From assembly GCA_965369605.1 (NCBI GenBank), contig CBDURE010000055.1, positions 1-20,849 of the forward strand: 20,849 bases of DNA, written 5' to 3'. This document shows positions 1 to 7,412 of this stretch, piece after piece (position 1 is the stretch's first letter; each line of letters begins with the position of its first letter). The translations under genes and the position numbers were made by a program. The DNA is from JAGGVT01 sp965369605. Its GTDB lineage: Bacteria; JAJVIF01; JAGGVT01. The notes below the pieces were generated by a model. It saw only the letters and a list, made by a program, of their open reading frames with translations, was not told the origin of the DNA and searched no databases.

Positions 1-66
1 ATTTTTTTTCAATTTTAAATTAATATATCCGGTCAATGCATTTATGAAGGGAAGAAACAGCTTACT

Positions 67-88
67 CCCTCTCCATTTATGGGGAGGG
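67..88. other. Stem-loop downstream of the cytochrome gene
   Basis: CCCTCTCC (67-74) and GGGGAGGG (81-88) form an 8-bp stem with one mismatch around a six-base loop. A T-rich run follows at about 99-110 on the plus strand, too far from the stem for a textbook terminator. It may be a dispersed palindromic repeat or a weak terminator for a plus-strand gene outside the window. On the minus strand no T-run follows it. Confidence 0.3.
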
Positions 89-128
89 CTGGGGTGGGTT
101 TTCTTTTTTTCAATGGTTATTCCGCGCT

Positions 129-1454
129 CTAATGTTCCGGGATGCTGTCCAGTATTACATCACGATTAGCCTCCATTTCAAGCTCAACCATTATGCCCTC
201 ATCTATTCTGCTGCGAATATAATCGGATGTCAGAAAATAATCCGAATTATCATGGCAACTTTTGCATGATGCTGTTTGAGGTTGATACCGTCGAATATTA
301 TGCGGGGTGGCATATTTCCATGTCGGCAACGAGGTGAAATTGGTTAGTTCAATATCCCACTCATCGAATGAGTCTGGCGCTATTGGAGGGTGTCTTAGCA
401 CGGCAAAATCGTATGGCCGCCTTGCCGATTTCAACGGATTCCGCCCAATTCTGAAATCCATCTCGGAGGGGAATCGCAGCCCTTTCTCCTCTTTACCCAC
501 ATGGCACTGGTAGCAGTTTTTGTAGTTTCGCGAATGGCATACCTGGCATTGGAGTTTTCCCATATGCTCTTCAGTATGATACTCATTCAGGTTGAGTAAT
601 TTAATGTGGCAATTTTCGCAACGCGGGGATTCCTCGACATCGTATCGTTTAGCGTATTCTTTTCCAGTACCGTGGAATTCGACTCCGCAATGGCAGTCCA
701 GGCAGCCAAAACCGTTTGATTTATGCACATCGGCTGGATTGCCAAATCCTGCTCCGTTGAATTCCTCACCGACTCTGGAGCCGTGGCATCTGGTGCAGTT
801 TTCATCATCGGATGGTGTTTTGTAAATCATGTGTTCAGAAACAAGCCCCTCTAAAACCGCATCCGGCCTGCTGATATGGCATTGTCCGCAGGATGTATGG
901 CACTCGCTGCACTTTTTATCCACTATCTCTTTTATAATTGGCGTATCGGTTGGCAATCCACTGCGCGTTGCTATCATTGTGAGAAAACCGGATTGCCGGG
1001 CATGTACACTCACATTATGATTTTCTGCAATTTCCCTGTGGCACTTTGAGCAGGCGTTTGGGTAGGAATCGGAGGGATCAGCGATTATATCGATATGGGC
1101 ATCGAGCTTGTCAGTGGCATTAACAACACCACCATGACACCAATCGCAGTCATACTGGTTGTGGGGATCATCAACAAAACCAATGCCAACGAGAACTTTT
1201 ATCCATGCCTCAACCTGAGGTATTTCACCGCCTCATCCCTCAGAGCCTGAGCAATCTCCCTCTTCATCAATGGGATCGGCGACCAGTTCAAGCATCTCGA
1301 CATCCAAATGACAGACAGCACATTCCGATTGAGCTTTCTTTTCAGGTTCGGGCACAACAGGAGTGAAACTGTATCCTTTCAAACATCCAATGTTTGCGAT
1401 TGCAATATAAAGAAGGAAGAAAACAACTGGTATGAAAAATCGTGGTCCTTTCAT
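129..1454 (-). CDS. Putative selenocysteine-containing 11-heme lipoprotein cytochrome c
   Basis: Two open stretches, 1454-1236 and 1232-129, lie in one frame and are separated only by a TGA codon at 1235-1233. Read through, they give 441 residues with Sec at about residue 74. Heme motifs lie on both sides of it: CAVCH before; CDWCH, CSKCH, CSECH, CGQCH, CTRCH, CLDCH, CENCH, CQVCH, CYQCH and CKSCH after, eleven CxxCH in all. The N-terminus is a hydrophobic signal ending in NIGC (Cys24), a loose lipobox, so surface or periplasmic anchoring is likely. ATG 1454 is preferred over ATG 1472 because AGGGGA precedes it by six bases. The region around the TGA reads Cys68-x5-Sec74, suggesting a redox pair. 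It is divergent from an MtrA/MtrB-like pair, so the likely role is the outer electron-transfer partner of that conduit. The alternative is a nonsense-mutated pseudogene, but no other lesion is seen. Confidence 0.8.
1205..1223 (-). promoter_or_regulatory. Candidate bacterial SECIS hairpin
   Basis: On the minus strand, CCUC-AGGUU-GAGG begins 15 bases after the U of the in-frame UGA; the AU/AU pairs below it are separated by one A-C mismatch. The loop AGGUU places GGU at 21-23 counted from the UGA. From established knowledge, the E. coli fdhF SECIS has an AGGUCU loop with GGU at about 22-24, whose G and U contact SelB. The upper stem is only four to five base pairs and no bulged U is evident, so this is a candidate rather than proof. 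Confidence 0.6.
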
Positions 1455-1478
1455 ATTGGTTCCCCTGTGCATCGATAG

Positions 1479-1508
1479 ATTGTATCAGGGAATTTATAAT
1501 ATTTGCAA
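1479..1508 (-). promoter_or_regulatory. Promoter of the Sec-cytochrome gene
   Basis: On the minus strand, TTGCAA (1508-1503) and TACAAT (1484-1479) are separated by 18 bases. Transcription would start near 1472 and give a leader of about 18 bases that contains the AGGGGA ribosome-binding site for ATG 1454. Confidence 0.5.
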
Positions 1509-1543
1509 GTTGAGAATAGTTCTTAATAATAATCCAAATGGAT

Positions 1544-1573
1544 TTGTTTCGACTATCCAGTTTAAAGTACAAT
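1544..1573 (+). promoter_or_regulatory. Promoter of the mtrA-like/mtrB-like operon
   Basis: TTGTTT (1544-1549) and TACAAT (1568-1573) are separated by 18 bases. The -10 sequence and the spacing match those of the divergent promoter, which suggests the two transcription units are expressed together. The predicted start is near 1580. Confidence 0.45.
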
Positions 1574-1590
1574 GTTCGACTAAAGAATAG

Positions 1591-1613
1591 GGTTTTCCCT
1601 TGAAGAGAAAACC
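1591..1613 (+). promoter_or_regulatory. Leader hairpin upstream of the mtrA-like gene
   Basis: GGTTTTC (1591-1597) and GAAAACC (1607-1613) form a perfect 7-bp stem with a nine-base loop in the predicted 5' leader, ending 21 bases before the ribosome-binding site. It could affect translation or mRNA stability. No known riboswitch class is recognised. Confidence 0.3.
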
Positions 1614-1646
1614 TGTTGCATTAAATTCAATTTTAGGGAGCTGGGT

Positions 1647-2558
1647 TTGCATAAACTTACAATTTTCGGAGTCTCATTCCTTCTGATATTAATCCCTGTT
1701 CTAATTTTCAGCCAGGCTGTGTGGTCTGAGGATGAGGCACCGGCTGAACAGATTTCTTATCTTGGCCAATACACTGGAGCGGATGCTGACAAAACCGGAT
1801 CAGAATCGTGCCTGATATGCCATGATGATCGCTTCGTGAAGAAAGTGCATAACCATATCAACCTGATAGATAAAGACCCAAATAACAAGAGTTTTGGTTA
1901 CGGTTGTGAAACATGCCATGGTCCGGGCGGAAACCATAACGGGGATCTCGCGGGAATTCTCGCTCCCCAAAAACTTACTCCCAAACAATCCACCGAATCA
2001 TGCTCGAAGTGCCATAGGAAACTTGGCTCATATAACAAGAACTGGTGGACAGCAAGTGAACATTATTATTCTGAAATGGATTGTTTCTCCTGCCACGAGG
2101 GGCACTCAACCAACCGTAATTTTCTTGTTGAAAAAACCACGAATGAAACCTGCTTGAATTGCCATTTACAACAGAGGAAAGAATTCAACCGACGGTCGCA
2201 TCACCCGGTTGATGAGGGCTTAATGGCTTGTTCATCGTGCCATAATGCAATGTCAGGACAGTTCGAGTATCAACTCCTGGATGACGGCGATGAACTGTGT
2301 TTTGAGTGCCACGCCGATAAACAGGGGCCGTTTGTTTTCTCAATGGATATCGGCACAGATGTTGGCGGAGAGGGTTGTTTATCATGCCACGCCGTTCATG
2401 GTTCAAATGCCGATTCACTATTACGATATCCCAATCGGTTGTGTTTAAGGTGCCATTACGAGATGACTCCACGGGCGCATTTCCCGGGTTCGTGCTGGTC
2501 ATCAGATTGCCATGCTGATATTCATGGTTCAAATACAGACGCATTGTTCTTTAATTAG
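1647..2558 (+). CDS. DmsE/MtrA-like periplasmic decaheme cytochrome c
   Basis: This 303-residue protein starts with a Sec signal (hydrophobic residues about 4-24). It has nine CxxCH motifs (CLICH, CETCH, CSKCH, CFSCH, CLNCH, CSSCH, CFECH, CLSCH, CLRCH) and a tenth site spaced as CX4CH (CWSSDCH) near the C-terminus, followed by ADIHGSN as is typical of the DmsE/MtrA family. Length and heme number fit MtrA, PioA and MtoA, periplasmic decaheme electron carriers that sit in an outer-membrane barrel. The start is TTG at 1647, with AGGGAG six bases upstream. The barrel gene follows after 12 bases, so the two form an operon. MtrA-type function is inferred from family and context; the direction of electron flow (metal or electrode reduction versus iron oxidation) cannot be told. 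Confidence 0.85.
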   Translation: MHKLTIFGVSFLLILIPVLIFSQAVWSEDEAPAEQISYLGQYTGADADKTGSESCLICHDDRFVKKVHNHINLIDKDPNNKSFGYGCETCHGPGGNHNGDLAGILAPQKLTPKQSTESCSKCHRKLGSYNKNWWTASEHYYSEMDCFSCHEGHSTNRNFLVEKTTNETCLNCHLQQRKEFNRRSHHPVDEGLMACSSCHNAMSGQFEYQLLDDGDELCFECHADKQGPFVFSMDIGTDVGGEGCLSCHAVHGSNADSLLRYPNRLCLRCHYEMTPRAHFPGSCWSSDCHADIHGSNTDALFFN

Positions 2559-2570
2559 CGGGAGGCTGCC

Positions 2571-4247
2571 TTGAAAAAACGCAACATAACATACGCGATT
2601 ATCCTTCTAATGCTGATTTTATGCACTCCGGCGATAGCTGAGGATGAACCGTCACCGGATTTTATCTCGGAAACTTACGGCTCTTTGTCGTTTGAATTCT
2701 CGCTTGGTGATTTCGGCAACGGCCCTCTGTTTGAACCGACCTATTACTTGCCATACCGGGATAACTTCTGGACACTTTCAAATCTGGATTTATACAGTAG
2801 ATTCCACAACGGTTCATATATAGATGTTACTGGAAACCATGATTTCCACACTAAAGCATACGGAAATTCTGAATTCGTTAATCCCGATTGCTGGAGTTTT
2901 TCAATTGAGACAATCGATAACCGGTTCCTGGACATTCCCTCTCTTGATGAGGGGAAACGTAAGGACATGATTGTTGATTTAGCCGTCGGCAGGATAAATG
3001 AGGGTGTTACAAATCTATCATATACTTACAGGAGTGTTGAGCATTCACCAGCCACTTCTAATTCTTTCCAGCCACTCTGGAATTCGCAGGATTTCAGTAT
3101 CTCCCATGATTTTGGAGCCCTTGGCTGGGATGCATCAGTTGGTGTAAGCCATAAGGAAATGGATTCCGACCCGACAGATAAACCTGATGTAACATACACC
3201 AAATACCATGCCAGCGCCGAAAAGGAAATCAACGACCGCACACTGTTTCGTGGAGATGCGCTATATAACATCAGCGATGTCGATACAATCGGCGACGTTA
3301 CCAACGTTCAACTTGGAGCATCGGGAAGATTCATGAACGCGCTGGGTATCAATAATCTTGTGATGGCTGCCAAATTGCGATGGATTGATCAGGACGATAA
3401 TGTGTCACGACTTCATCCTGCAGGTGACATTTTCAAAGCGGGATTGACGGCAAAATATAAACCAACTCGAAATAGTAAACTGAATTTCTCATGGAATCTC
3501 AACAGGGCATCAAAATCACGGCCCAATCGCAATGCGATAAACGACGCCATCAATTTCCCTAATATTAGGATGAAGGGGCCTAGTAATATAGTGGAAAATA
3601 CTCAGCTCACCCACACATACAGGCTGGGCGGTGAAATTGACCTGTCAGATGATCTCGATTTCCGCGCCGATTGGAAACTGATTAGGCGAAACAGTCTTGA
3701 TGAAACAGATTTTTACCTTCCCGATTCAGAATCCCTTCTTTGGAGCTCAGAGGATATTAACAGCTATGTTATCAGGTATCATCCTGAGCAGGCGCCGTTG
3801 GCCAATAGTGATCTGGAACTTCGATGGACCACCCACAATCGAAATAACAGTGGAAGACTGTCGAGTGATAAGGACAATCATTTAACTATCAACTGGAATG
3901 GAAATTTAGCCCCCGGATTTAACGCCTATGCAGGTTGGGGAATGTTTGAAACCTTAACGGATATTACATCACTTTTGGAATTTGAACAAAAGGGAATCGA
4001 ATTCGGCGGCGGGTTTGACTGGGATGTCGATGACAACTACCTGCTCTACACTGAGATATGGCAGTATGATGTCTCAGGCGCGGATGGATACGACCATACG
4101 GATTACCTTCTCGGGTTACAATATTCGCCGCGTGATGATTGGAAACTCAATCTCGAATACCGATTCAGCGATGATGAATTCGCCGATTACGACTACATTA
4201 ACAGCCAGCTGGAAACTCTCAGGTTGATTGTTTCGTATGATTTTTAA
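2571..4247 (+). CDS. MtrB/PioB-like outer-membrane beta-barrel
   Basis: This 558-residue protein has a signal peptide ending near Ala-Ile-Ala-Glu (about residues 20-24) and a long body of alternating polar and aromatic strands with Asp/Asn-rich turns. It ends in SYDF, the terminal aromatic expected of an outer-membrane barrel. Its place immediately after the decaheme cytochrome matches the mtrA-mtrB and pioA-pioB order. In that family the barrel forms a sheath around the decaheme wire so that electrons cross the outer membrane. It is somewhat shorter than Shewanella MtrB (about 700 residues) and lacks an N-terminal CxxC. The start is TTG at 2571 with GGGAGG five bases upstream. The assignment rests on context and barrel character rather than on a specific motif. 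Confidence 0.7.
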   Translation: MKKRNITYAIILLMLILCTPAIAEDEPSPDFISETYGSLSFEFSLGDFGNGPLFEPTYYLPYRDNFWTLSNLDLYSRFHNGSYIDVTGNHDFHTKAYGNSEFVNPDCWSFSIETIDNRFLDIPSLDEGKRKDMIVDLAVGRINEGVTNLSYTYRSVEHSPATSNSFQPLWNSQDFSISHDFGALGWDASVGVSHKEMDSDPTDKPDVTYTKYHASAEKEINDRTLFRGDALYNISDVDTIGDVTNVQLGASGRFMNALGINNLVMAAKLRWIDQDDNVSRLHPAGDIFKAGLTAKYKPTRNSKLNFSWNLNRASKSRPNRNAINDAINFPNIRMKGPSNIVENTQLTHTYRLGGEIDLSDDLDFRADWKLIRRNSLDETDFYLPDSESLLWSSEDINSYVIRYHPEQAPLANSDLELRWTTHNRNNSGRLSSDKDNHLTINWNGNLAPGFNAYAGWGMFETLTDITSLLEFEQKGIEFGGGFDWDVDDNYLLYTEIWQYDVSGADGYDHTDYLLGLQYSPRDDWKLNLEYRFSDDEFADYDYINSQLETLRLIVSYDF

Positions 4248-4313
4248 AATGCCAGCTTGTCGGAATAACTCATGACTGAATGTTTCGGATGATATGCTGA
4301 AGGAGGTCGCGGA

Positions 4314-5190
4314 ATGAGAAATGATAATTTGCCAGAAAACAACTCAGAGATAATCCTCTATCAAACAGAGGATGGACAGACTCGAATTGATGTTCGTCTT
4401 GAGGATGAAACCGTATGGTTGACTCAGGCTGCCATGGCGGAATTATTTCAGGCAACACCTCAGAATATTACTCTTCACTTGAAGAATATCTATGAGGAAG
4501 GTGAACTACTGGAAGAAGCAACTTGTAAGGATTACTTACAAGTTCAACAGGAGGGTGCCAGACTGGTGCAACGGGGCAGGAAATTCTATAACCTTGATGC
4601 GATAATCGCTGTGGGTTATCGTATCCGCTCGCATCGCGGGACGCAATTCCGAATATGGGCTACTAATCAGCTTCGGGAATACCTCGTCAAAGGCTTCACG
4701 ATGGATGATGAGCGCCTGAAAGAAGGCAGAAACATCGGGGCTGACTATTTCGATGAACTGCTTGAACGCATACGCGATATCCGGGCTTCAGAAAAACGCT
4801 TCTACCAGAAAATTCGCGACATCTACACTCTTGCTGTCGATTACGACCCCAAAGCTGAGGAAACTCAGGAGTTTTTCAAGGTTATCCAGAATAAACTTCA
4901 CTGGGCAATTACGGGAAAAACCGCTGCTGAACTGATATCGGAAAGAGCTGATTCATCGAAGCCAAATATGGGATTAACGAGCTGGAAAGGTGCGAAAGCA
5001 AGAAAAGCGGACGCCACAGTCGCCAAGAATTATCTCTCACAGGATGAGATAAGCGAACTAAACCGCGCTGGAGGAATACGAGAAATTCAACAGCAAACGT
5101 CTGGCAATTGAGGCTGAACAGGCTGATGCGGAATTCGATAAGGTTGCAAAACAGATTGAGAGCAAAGCGAAAAAACGCGGGTGTCGATAA
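4314..5190 (+). pseudogene. rhuM: RhuM-family protein, internal deletion and frameshift
   Basis: The open frame from ATG 4314 (GGAGG eight bases upstream) encodes the RhuM-family N-terminal and central parts, including WLTQAAMAELF, TPQNITLHLKNIY, YNLDAIIAVGYRI and GTQFRIWAT. It runs to LSQDEISELNR, after which the frame gives a short unrelated tail and stops at 5111. In the next frame, from about 5065 to the TAA at 5190, the typical family C-terminus continues as LEEYEKFNSKRLAIEAEQAD. In intact relatives about 50 residues lie between these two parts. The sequence therefore shows an internal deletion that also shifted the frame, not a simple one-base slip. RhuM proteins are widespread accessory proteins named from a Salmonella pathogenicity island, and their function is poorly known. 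A truncated 265-residue product could still be made. Confidence 0.8.
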
Positions 5191-5204
5191 ATAATGTGAT
5201 AAAA
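5179..5204 (+). repeat. Left copy of 26-bp direct repeat
   Basis: GGGTG-T-CGATA-A-ATAATGTGATAAAA matches 7552-7577 at 24 of 26 positions. The left copy overlaps the last codons and stop of the broken rhuM gene. The pair brackets the HicB/STAS-GHKL/PIN cassette and may mark an insertion boundary. Confidence 0.65.
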
Positions 5205-5217
5205 CCTGCGAATGGCG

Positions 5218-5223
5218 TATAAT
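5218..5223 (+). promoter_or_regulatory. -10 box upstream of the HicB-like gene
   Basis: A consensus TATAAT lies 54 bases before the HicB-like start, within an AT-rich stretch. No convincing -35 hexamer is seen 16-18 bases upstream (TGTGAT is the nearest), so strength or activator dependence is uncertain. It is the only evident promoter for the cassette. Confidence 0.35.
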
Positions 5224-5277
5224 ATTAATGCAAGTCTTTTGATGATTATTTAGAGAAAATGAAATGGTGAAGTGAAT

Positions 5278-5490
5278 ATGATTTTCAAAGTGATTCTGGA
5301 ACCAAGTGCTGAAGGCGGATATACTGTCACAGTGCCGTCACTTCCCGCTTGCATCAGTGAAGACGAAACAATTGATGAAGCCATGGTGAATATTAAGGAC
5401 GCAATTGAGCTTTTTCTGGAGCCAATTGACGACAGCAATCCTGAAAAAGATGGTGTTGTTGTAAAGGAACTCATAGAATTTCTTAATTGA
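5278..5490 (+). CDS. HicB-like antitoxin-type protein (orphan)
   Basis: This 70-residue protein has the partial RNase-H-like HicB fold signature: IFKVILEPSAEGGYTVTVPSLPAC, split here as FKVILEP, GGYTVTVP and SLPACIS, followed by DETIDEAMVNIKDAIELFLE. The C-terminus has no separate DNA-binding domain. ATG 5278 is chosen over GTG 5272 because GGTGA lies seven bases before it and MIFKVILEP is the usual family start. HicB normally pairs with the small RNase HicA, but no HicA-like frame is found on either side. The next gene begins about 50 bases downstream on the same strand. It may be an orphan regulator, a remnant of a toxin-antitoxin pair, or part of the cassette. Confidence 0.75.
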   Translation: MIFKVILEPSAEGGYTVTVPSLPACISEDETIDEAMVNIKDAIELFLEPIDDSNPEKDGVVVKELIEFLN

Positions 5491-5540
5491 GAACTAGATT
5501 TTATCCTGCGAGTTTTCAGCATTTATGGAGAATTGTTAAC

Positions 5541-6434
5541 TTGACACTGGTTATTAAAATTCCAACACTAAATGATAAAAAAGATGACTTTATAAAACTC
5601 TTTGCAATCTATGACTCAATTAGAAATTGCCAAGAAGATGTATGTTTTAAATTTTCCCGATGTCGTTTTTTACGTCCAAATGCGGTAGCTTTCTTAGGAG
5701 GATTAGCTCGTACTATTGAAGCAGATTCTAGAACGGTGACATTTGACTGGGACTCACTCACAAGTAATGCTGTAAAAGCGAATCTATGTCAAAATGGATT
5801 TGCTAGAATGTTTGGCTTCCATATTCAAGAAGGAAAAGGACATTCAATCCCATATCGGGAAGATACTGAGGAGAACATGAATAGCATCATGGACTATTTA
5901 ACTGATTATTGGCTGGGTCGAGGTTGGGTGCATGTAACTGATAATGTTCAGAATGCTATAGTTGGGCGTATGTGGGAAATATATATCAATGCCTTTGAAC
6001 ACAGTAATTCTGCAATAGGCGTTTTTTCTTGTGGTCAACATTTTAAGAATGATAATGCATTACTTCTGTCTGTGGTCGATTTTGGTTTGGGAATTCCCGC
6101 AAATATTCGAAAATTCATCTCACAACACGATGATCGCGCATCAGAATTATCTTCAGATGATTGTCTTCGATGGGCCTTTCGCAGAGGATCTACAACCAAA
6201 AAAGAGCTAGGTGGTCTTGGTCTGGATTTACTAAAAGACTTCGTTCAGGTAAATCAAGGAAAACTTGAAATATATAGTAATGATGGCTATGCCATCATTG
6301 ATCATAATGGAGAACGATACAGCAATATCCTTTCATCATTCGAAGGAACAATAGTCCACATTACTTTACAATGTGATGAAAACCTGTATCGTTTTGCAGA
6401 TGAAGAATCGCTGGCACATCAGCAAGGAGAATGA
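5541..6434 (+). CDS. STAS-like/GHKL ATPase fusion protein
   Basis: With TTG 5541 as start (GGAGA upstream) the product is 297 residues. Residues about 30-90 (CFKFSRCRFLRPNAVAFLGG) resemble a STAS-type fold. Residues about 135-290 carry a complete GHKL ATP-binding set: N-box WEIYINAFEHS (Glu146, Asn150, His154), G1 box DFGLGIP (180-186) and G2 box GGLGLDLL (224-231). No histidine-kinase dimerisation domain, sensor domain or transmembrane segment is present. GHKL proteins of this small soluble type include the anti-sigma kinases SpoIIAB and RsbW. A longer reading from TTG 5487 would overlap the hicB stop and lacks a ribosome-binding site. The next gene follows after one base. Inferred role: the ATP-dependent switch protein of the three-gene operon. 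Base composition is more AT-rich than that of the surrounding core genes. Confidence 0.75.
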   Translation: MTLVIKIPTLNDKKDDFIKLFAIYDSIRNCQEDVCFKFSRCRFLRPNAVAFLGGLARTIEADSRTVTFDWDSLTSNAVKANLCQNGFARMFGFHIQEGKGHSIPYREDTEENMNSIMDYLTDYWLGRGWVHVTDNVQNAIVGRMWEIYINAFEHSNSAIGVFSCGQHFKNDNALLLSVVDFGLGIPANIRKFISQHDDRASELSSDDCLRWAFRRGSTTKKELGGLGLDLLKDFVQVNQGKLEIYSNDGYAIIDHNGERYSNILSSFEGTIVHITLQCDENLYRFADEESLAHQQGE

Positions 6435-6435
6435 T

Positions 6436-6786
6436 ATGAAGATAGCAATATTAGATATAATTGGTTCTCGATGCATCACAAAAGAAGATGGGCAAATCAT
6501 TTATGAGAGTATTAACGAGTTACTAAGAAATGGAGAAAAAGTGACACTTGATTTTTTAGGAGTTAATCAATTTGCATCACCATTTTTCAATTATGCCATA
6601 GGTCAATTGCTAAGCGATATAAAGGAAGAAGAACTTAGAGAACTTCTTAAGATTGAAAATTTAGATTCTACAGGTGAACTGGTTATTACACGTGTCATAG
6701 AAAACGCAAGCCGTTATCACAATGATATTGACTATAGCAAAATAGTAGATGACATTTTAGAGAAACATGCTGAGGAGTCTGATTAA
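6436..6786 (+). CDS. DUF4325 STAS-like protein
   Basis: This 116-residue soluble protein carries the DUF4325 signature: a strand VTLDF followed by GVNQFASPFFNYAIGQLL (residues about 36-59), with a serine at position 48 where STAS anti-sigma-factor antagonists have their phosphorylated serine or threonine. ATG 6436 is chosen because AAGGAGA lies five bases before it, and the upstream gene stops at 6434. The PIN gene start overlaps this gene's stop by one base (TAATG), so translation is probably coupled. By analogy with SpoIIAA/SpoIIAB this could be the partner and substrate of the GHKL ATPase. That is inference, since the biochemical role of DUF4325 proteins is largely unknown to me. Confidence 0.75.
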   Translation: MKIAILDIIGSRCITKEDGQIIYESINELLRNGEKVTLDFLGVNQFASPFFNYAIGQLLSDIKEEELRELLKIENLDSTGELVITRVIENASRYHNDIDYSKIVDDILEKHAEESD

Positions 6787-7412
6787 TGTCTATAAACTAT
6801 ACTGTTCACGCCGAGGTTGTTGATATTGGGATTGACAAACCGCAGCAAACAGACATATTTCTCGTTGACACTAATGTTTGGTATTGGCTAACATACTCAA
6901 ATGCAAGTTTGAGCGTACATCAACCCCCCCAACGTTATCAGATAACCAATTACCCTTACTATTTAAAGACATCCTTAGAAGTAGGCGCAAATATTCTTCA
7001 GTGTGGTTTATCACTAGCTGAACTATCTCATCGCATTGAGAAAGTTGAACACGAAATTTATGAGAAAACAAACACAGAAATTCAGAAAAAAGAATATAGA
7101 CACAATTTACCTGAAGAACGAGCCAAGGTAGTTTCTGAAGTAACGGCGGCTTGGCACCAAGTTTCATCAATGGCTCAACCACTTGAGATTAACATTGATA
7201 TTGAATCTACAACAGAAGCGTTAAAACGGTTTAAAACAGAAAAAAATGATGGTTATGACCTTTTCATGCTTGAAGCAATGAAGAACAATGATGTAATACA
7301 AATAATTACTGATGATGGAGATTTTGCATCTGTTCCAGGAATACAAGTGTTTACCTCAAATTTTAGAGTGTTAAAGGCAGCTAAAAAACAAGGAAGGCTT
7401 ATAGCACGATAA
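6786..7412 (+). CDS. PIN-domain nuclease
   Basis: This 208-residue protein has the acidic active-site set of PIN nucleases in order: LVDTNVW (Asp28), LAELSHRIE (Glu79), GYDLFMLEA (Asp158) and ITDDGDFA (Asp176, Asp177, Asp179). It ends with VPGIQVFTSN, as expected for the last strand. A helical, charged insertion lies at about residues 82-130. PIN proteins are metal-dependent RNases and are the toxins of VapBC modules, but this one is about 70 residues longer than a typical VapC and no VapB is adjacent. It is translationally coupled to the DUF4325 gene. The likely role is the RNA-cleaving effector controlled by the STAS/GHKL pair. The active-site assignment is firm; the control model is inference. 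Confidence 0.8.
   Translation: MSINYTVHAEVVDIGIDKPQQTDIFLVDTNVWYWLTYSNASLSVHQPPQRYQITNYPYYLKTSLEVGANILQCGLSLAELSHRIEKVEHEIYEKTNTEIQKKEYRHNLPEERAKVVSEVTAAWHQVSSMAQPLEINIDIESTTEALKRFKTEKNDGYDLFMLEAMKNNDVIQIITDDGDFASVPGIQVFTSNFRVLKAAKKQGRLIAR

Noticed and set aside
1233..1235. Genome-wide UGA recoding (as Gly or Trp)
   Set aside because: UGA ends the HicB-like, GHKL, fliO and truncated rhuM frames at sensible places.
129..1472. Two separate cytochrome genes, one ending at 1233 and another starting with GTG at 1013
   Set aside because: The frame between them is open and contains two heme motifs (CDWCH, CSKCH), so a GTG start at 1013 would cut off coding sequence; a single gene with an in-frame TGA fits better.
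2185..2544. Antisense frame of 119 codons across the decaheme gene
   Set aside because: It is a shadow of the heme-motif repeats with no ribosome-binding site and no family resemblance.
5065..5111. Programmed frameshift in rhuM
   Set aside because: No slippery sequence is seen, and about 50 family residues are missing at the junction, which a shift cannot restore.
5487..5540. Longer start of the STAS/GHKL protein at TTG 5487
   Set aside because: It overlaps the hicB stop and has no ribosome-binding site; TTG 5541 has GGAGA upstream and starts at the first conserved-looking strand.
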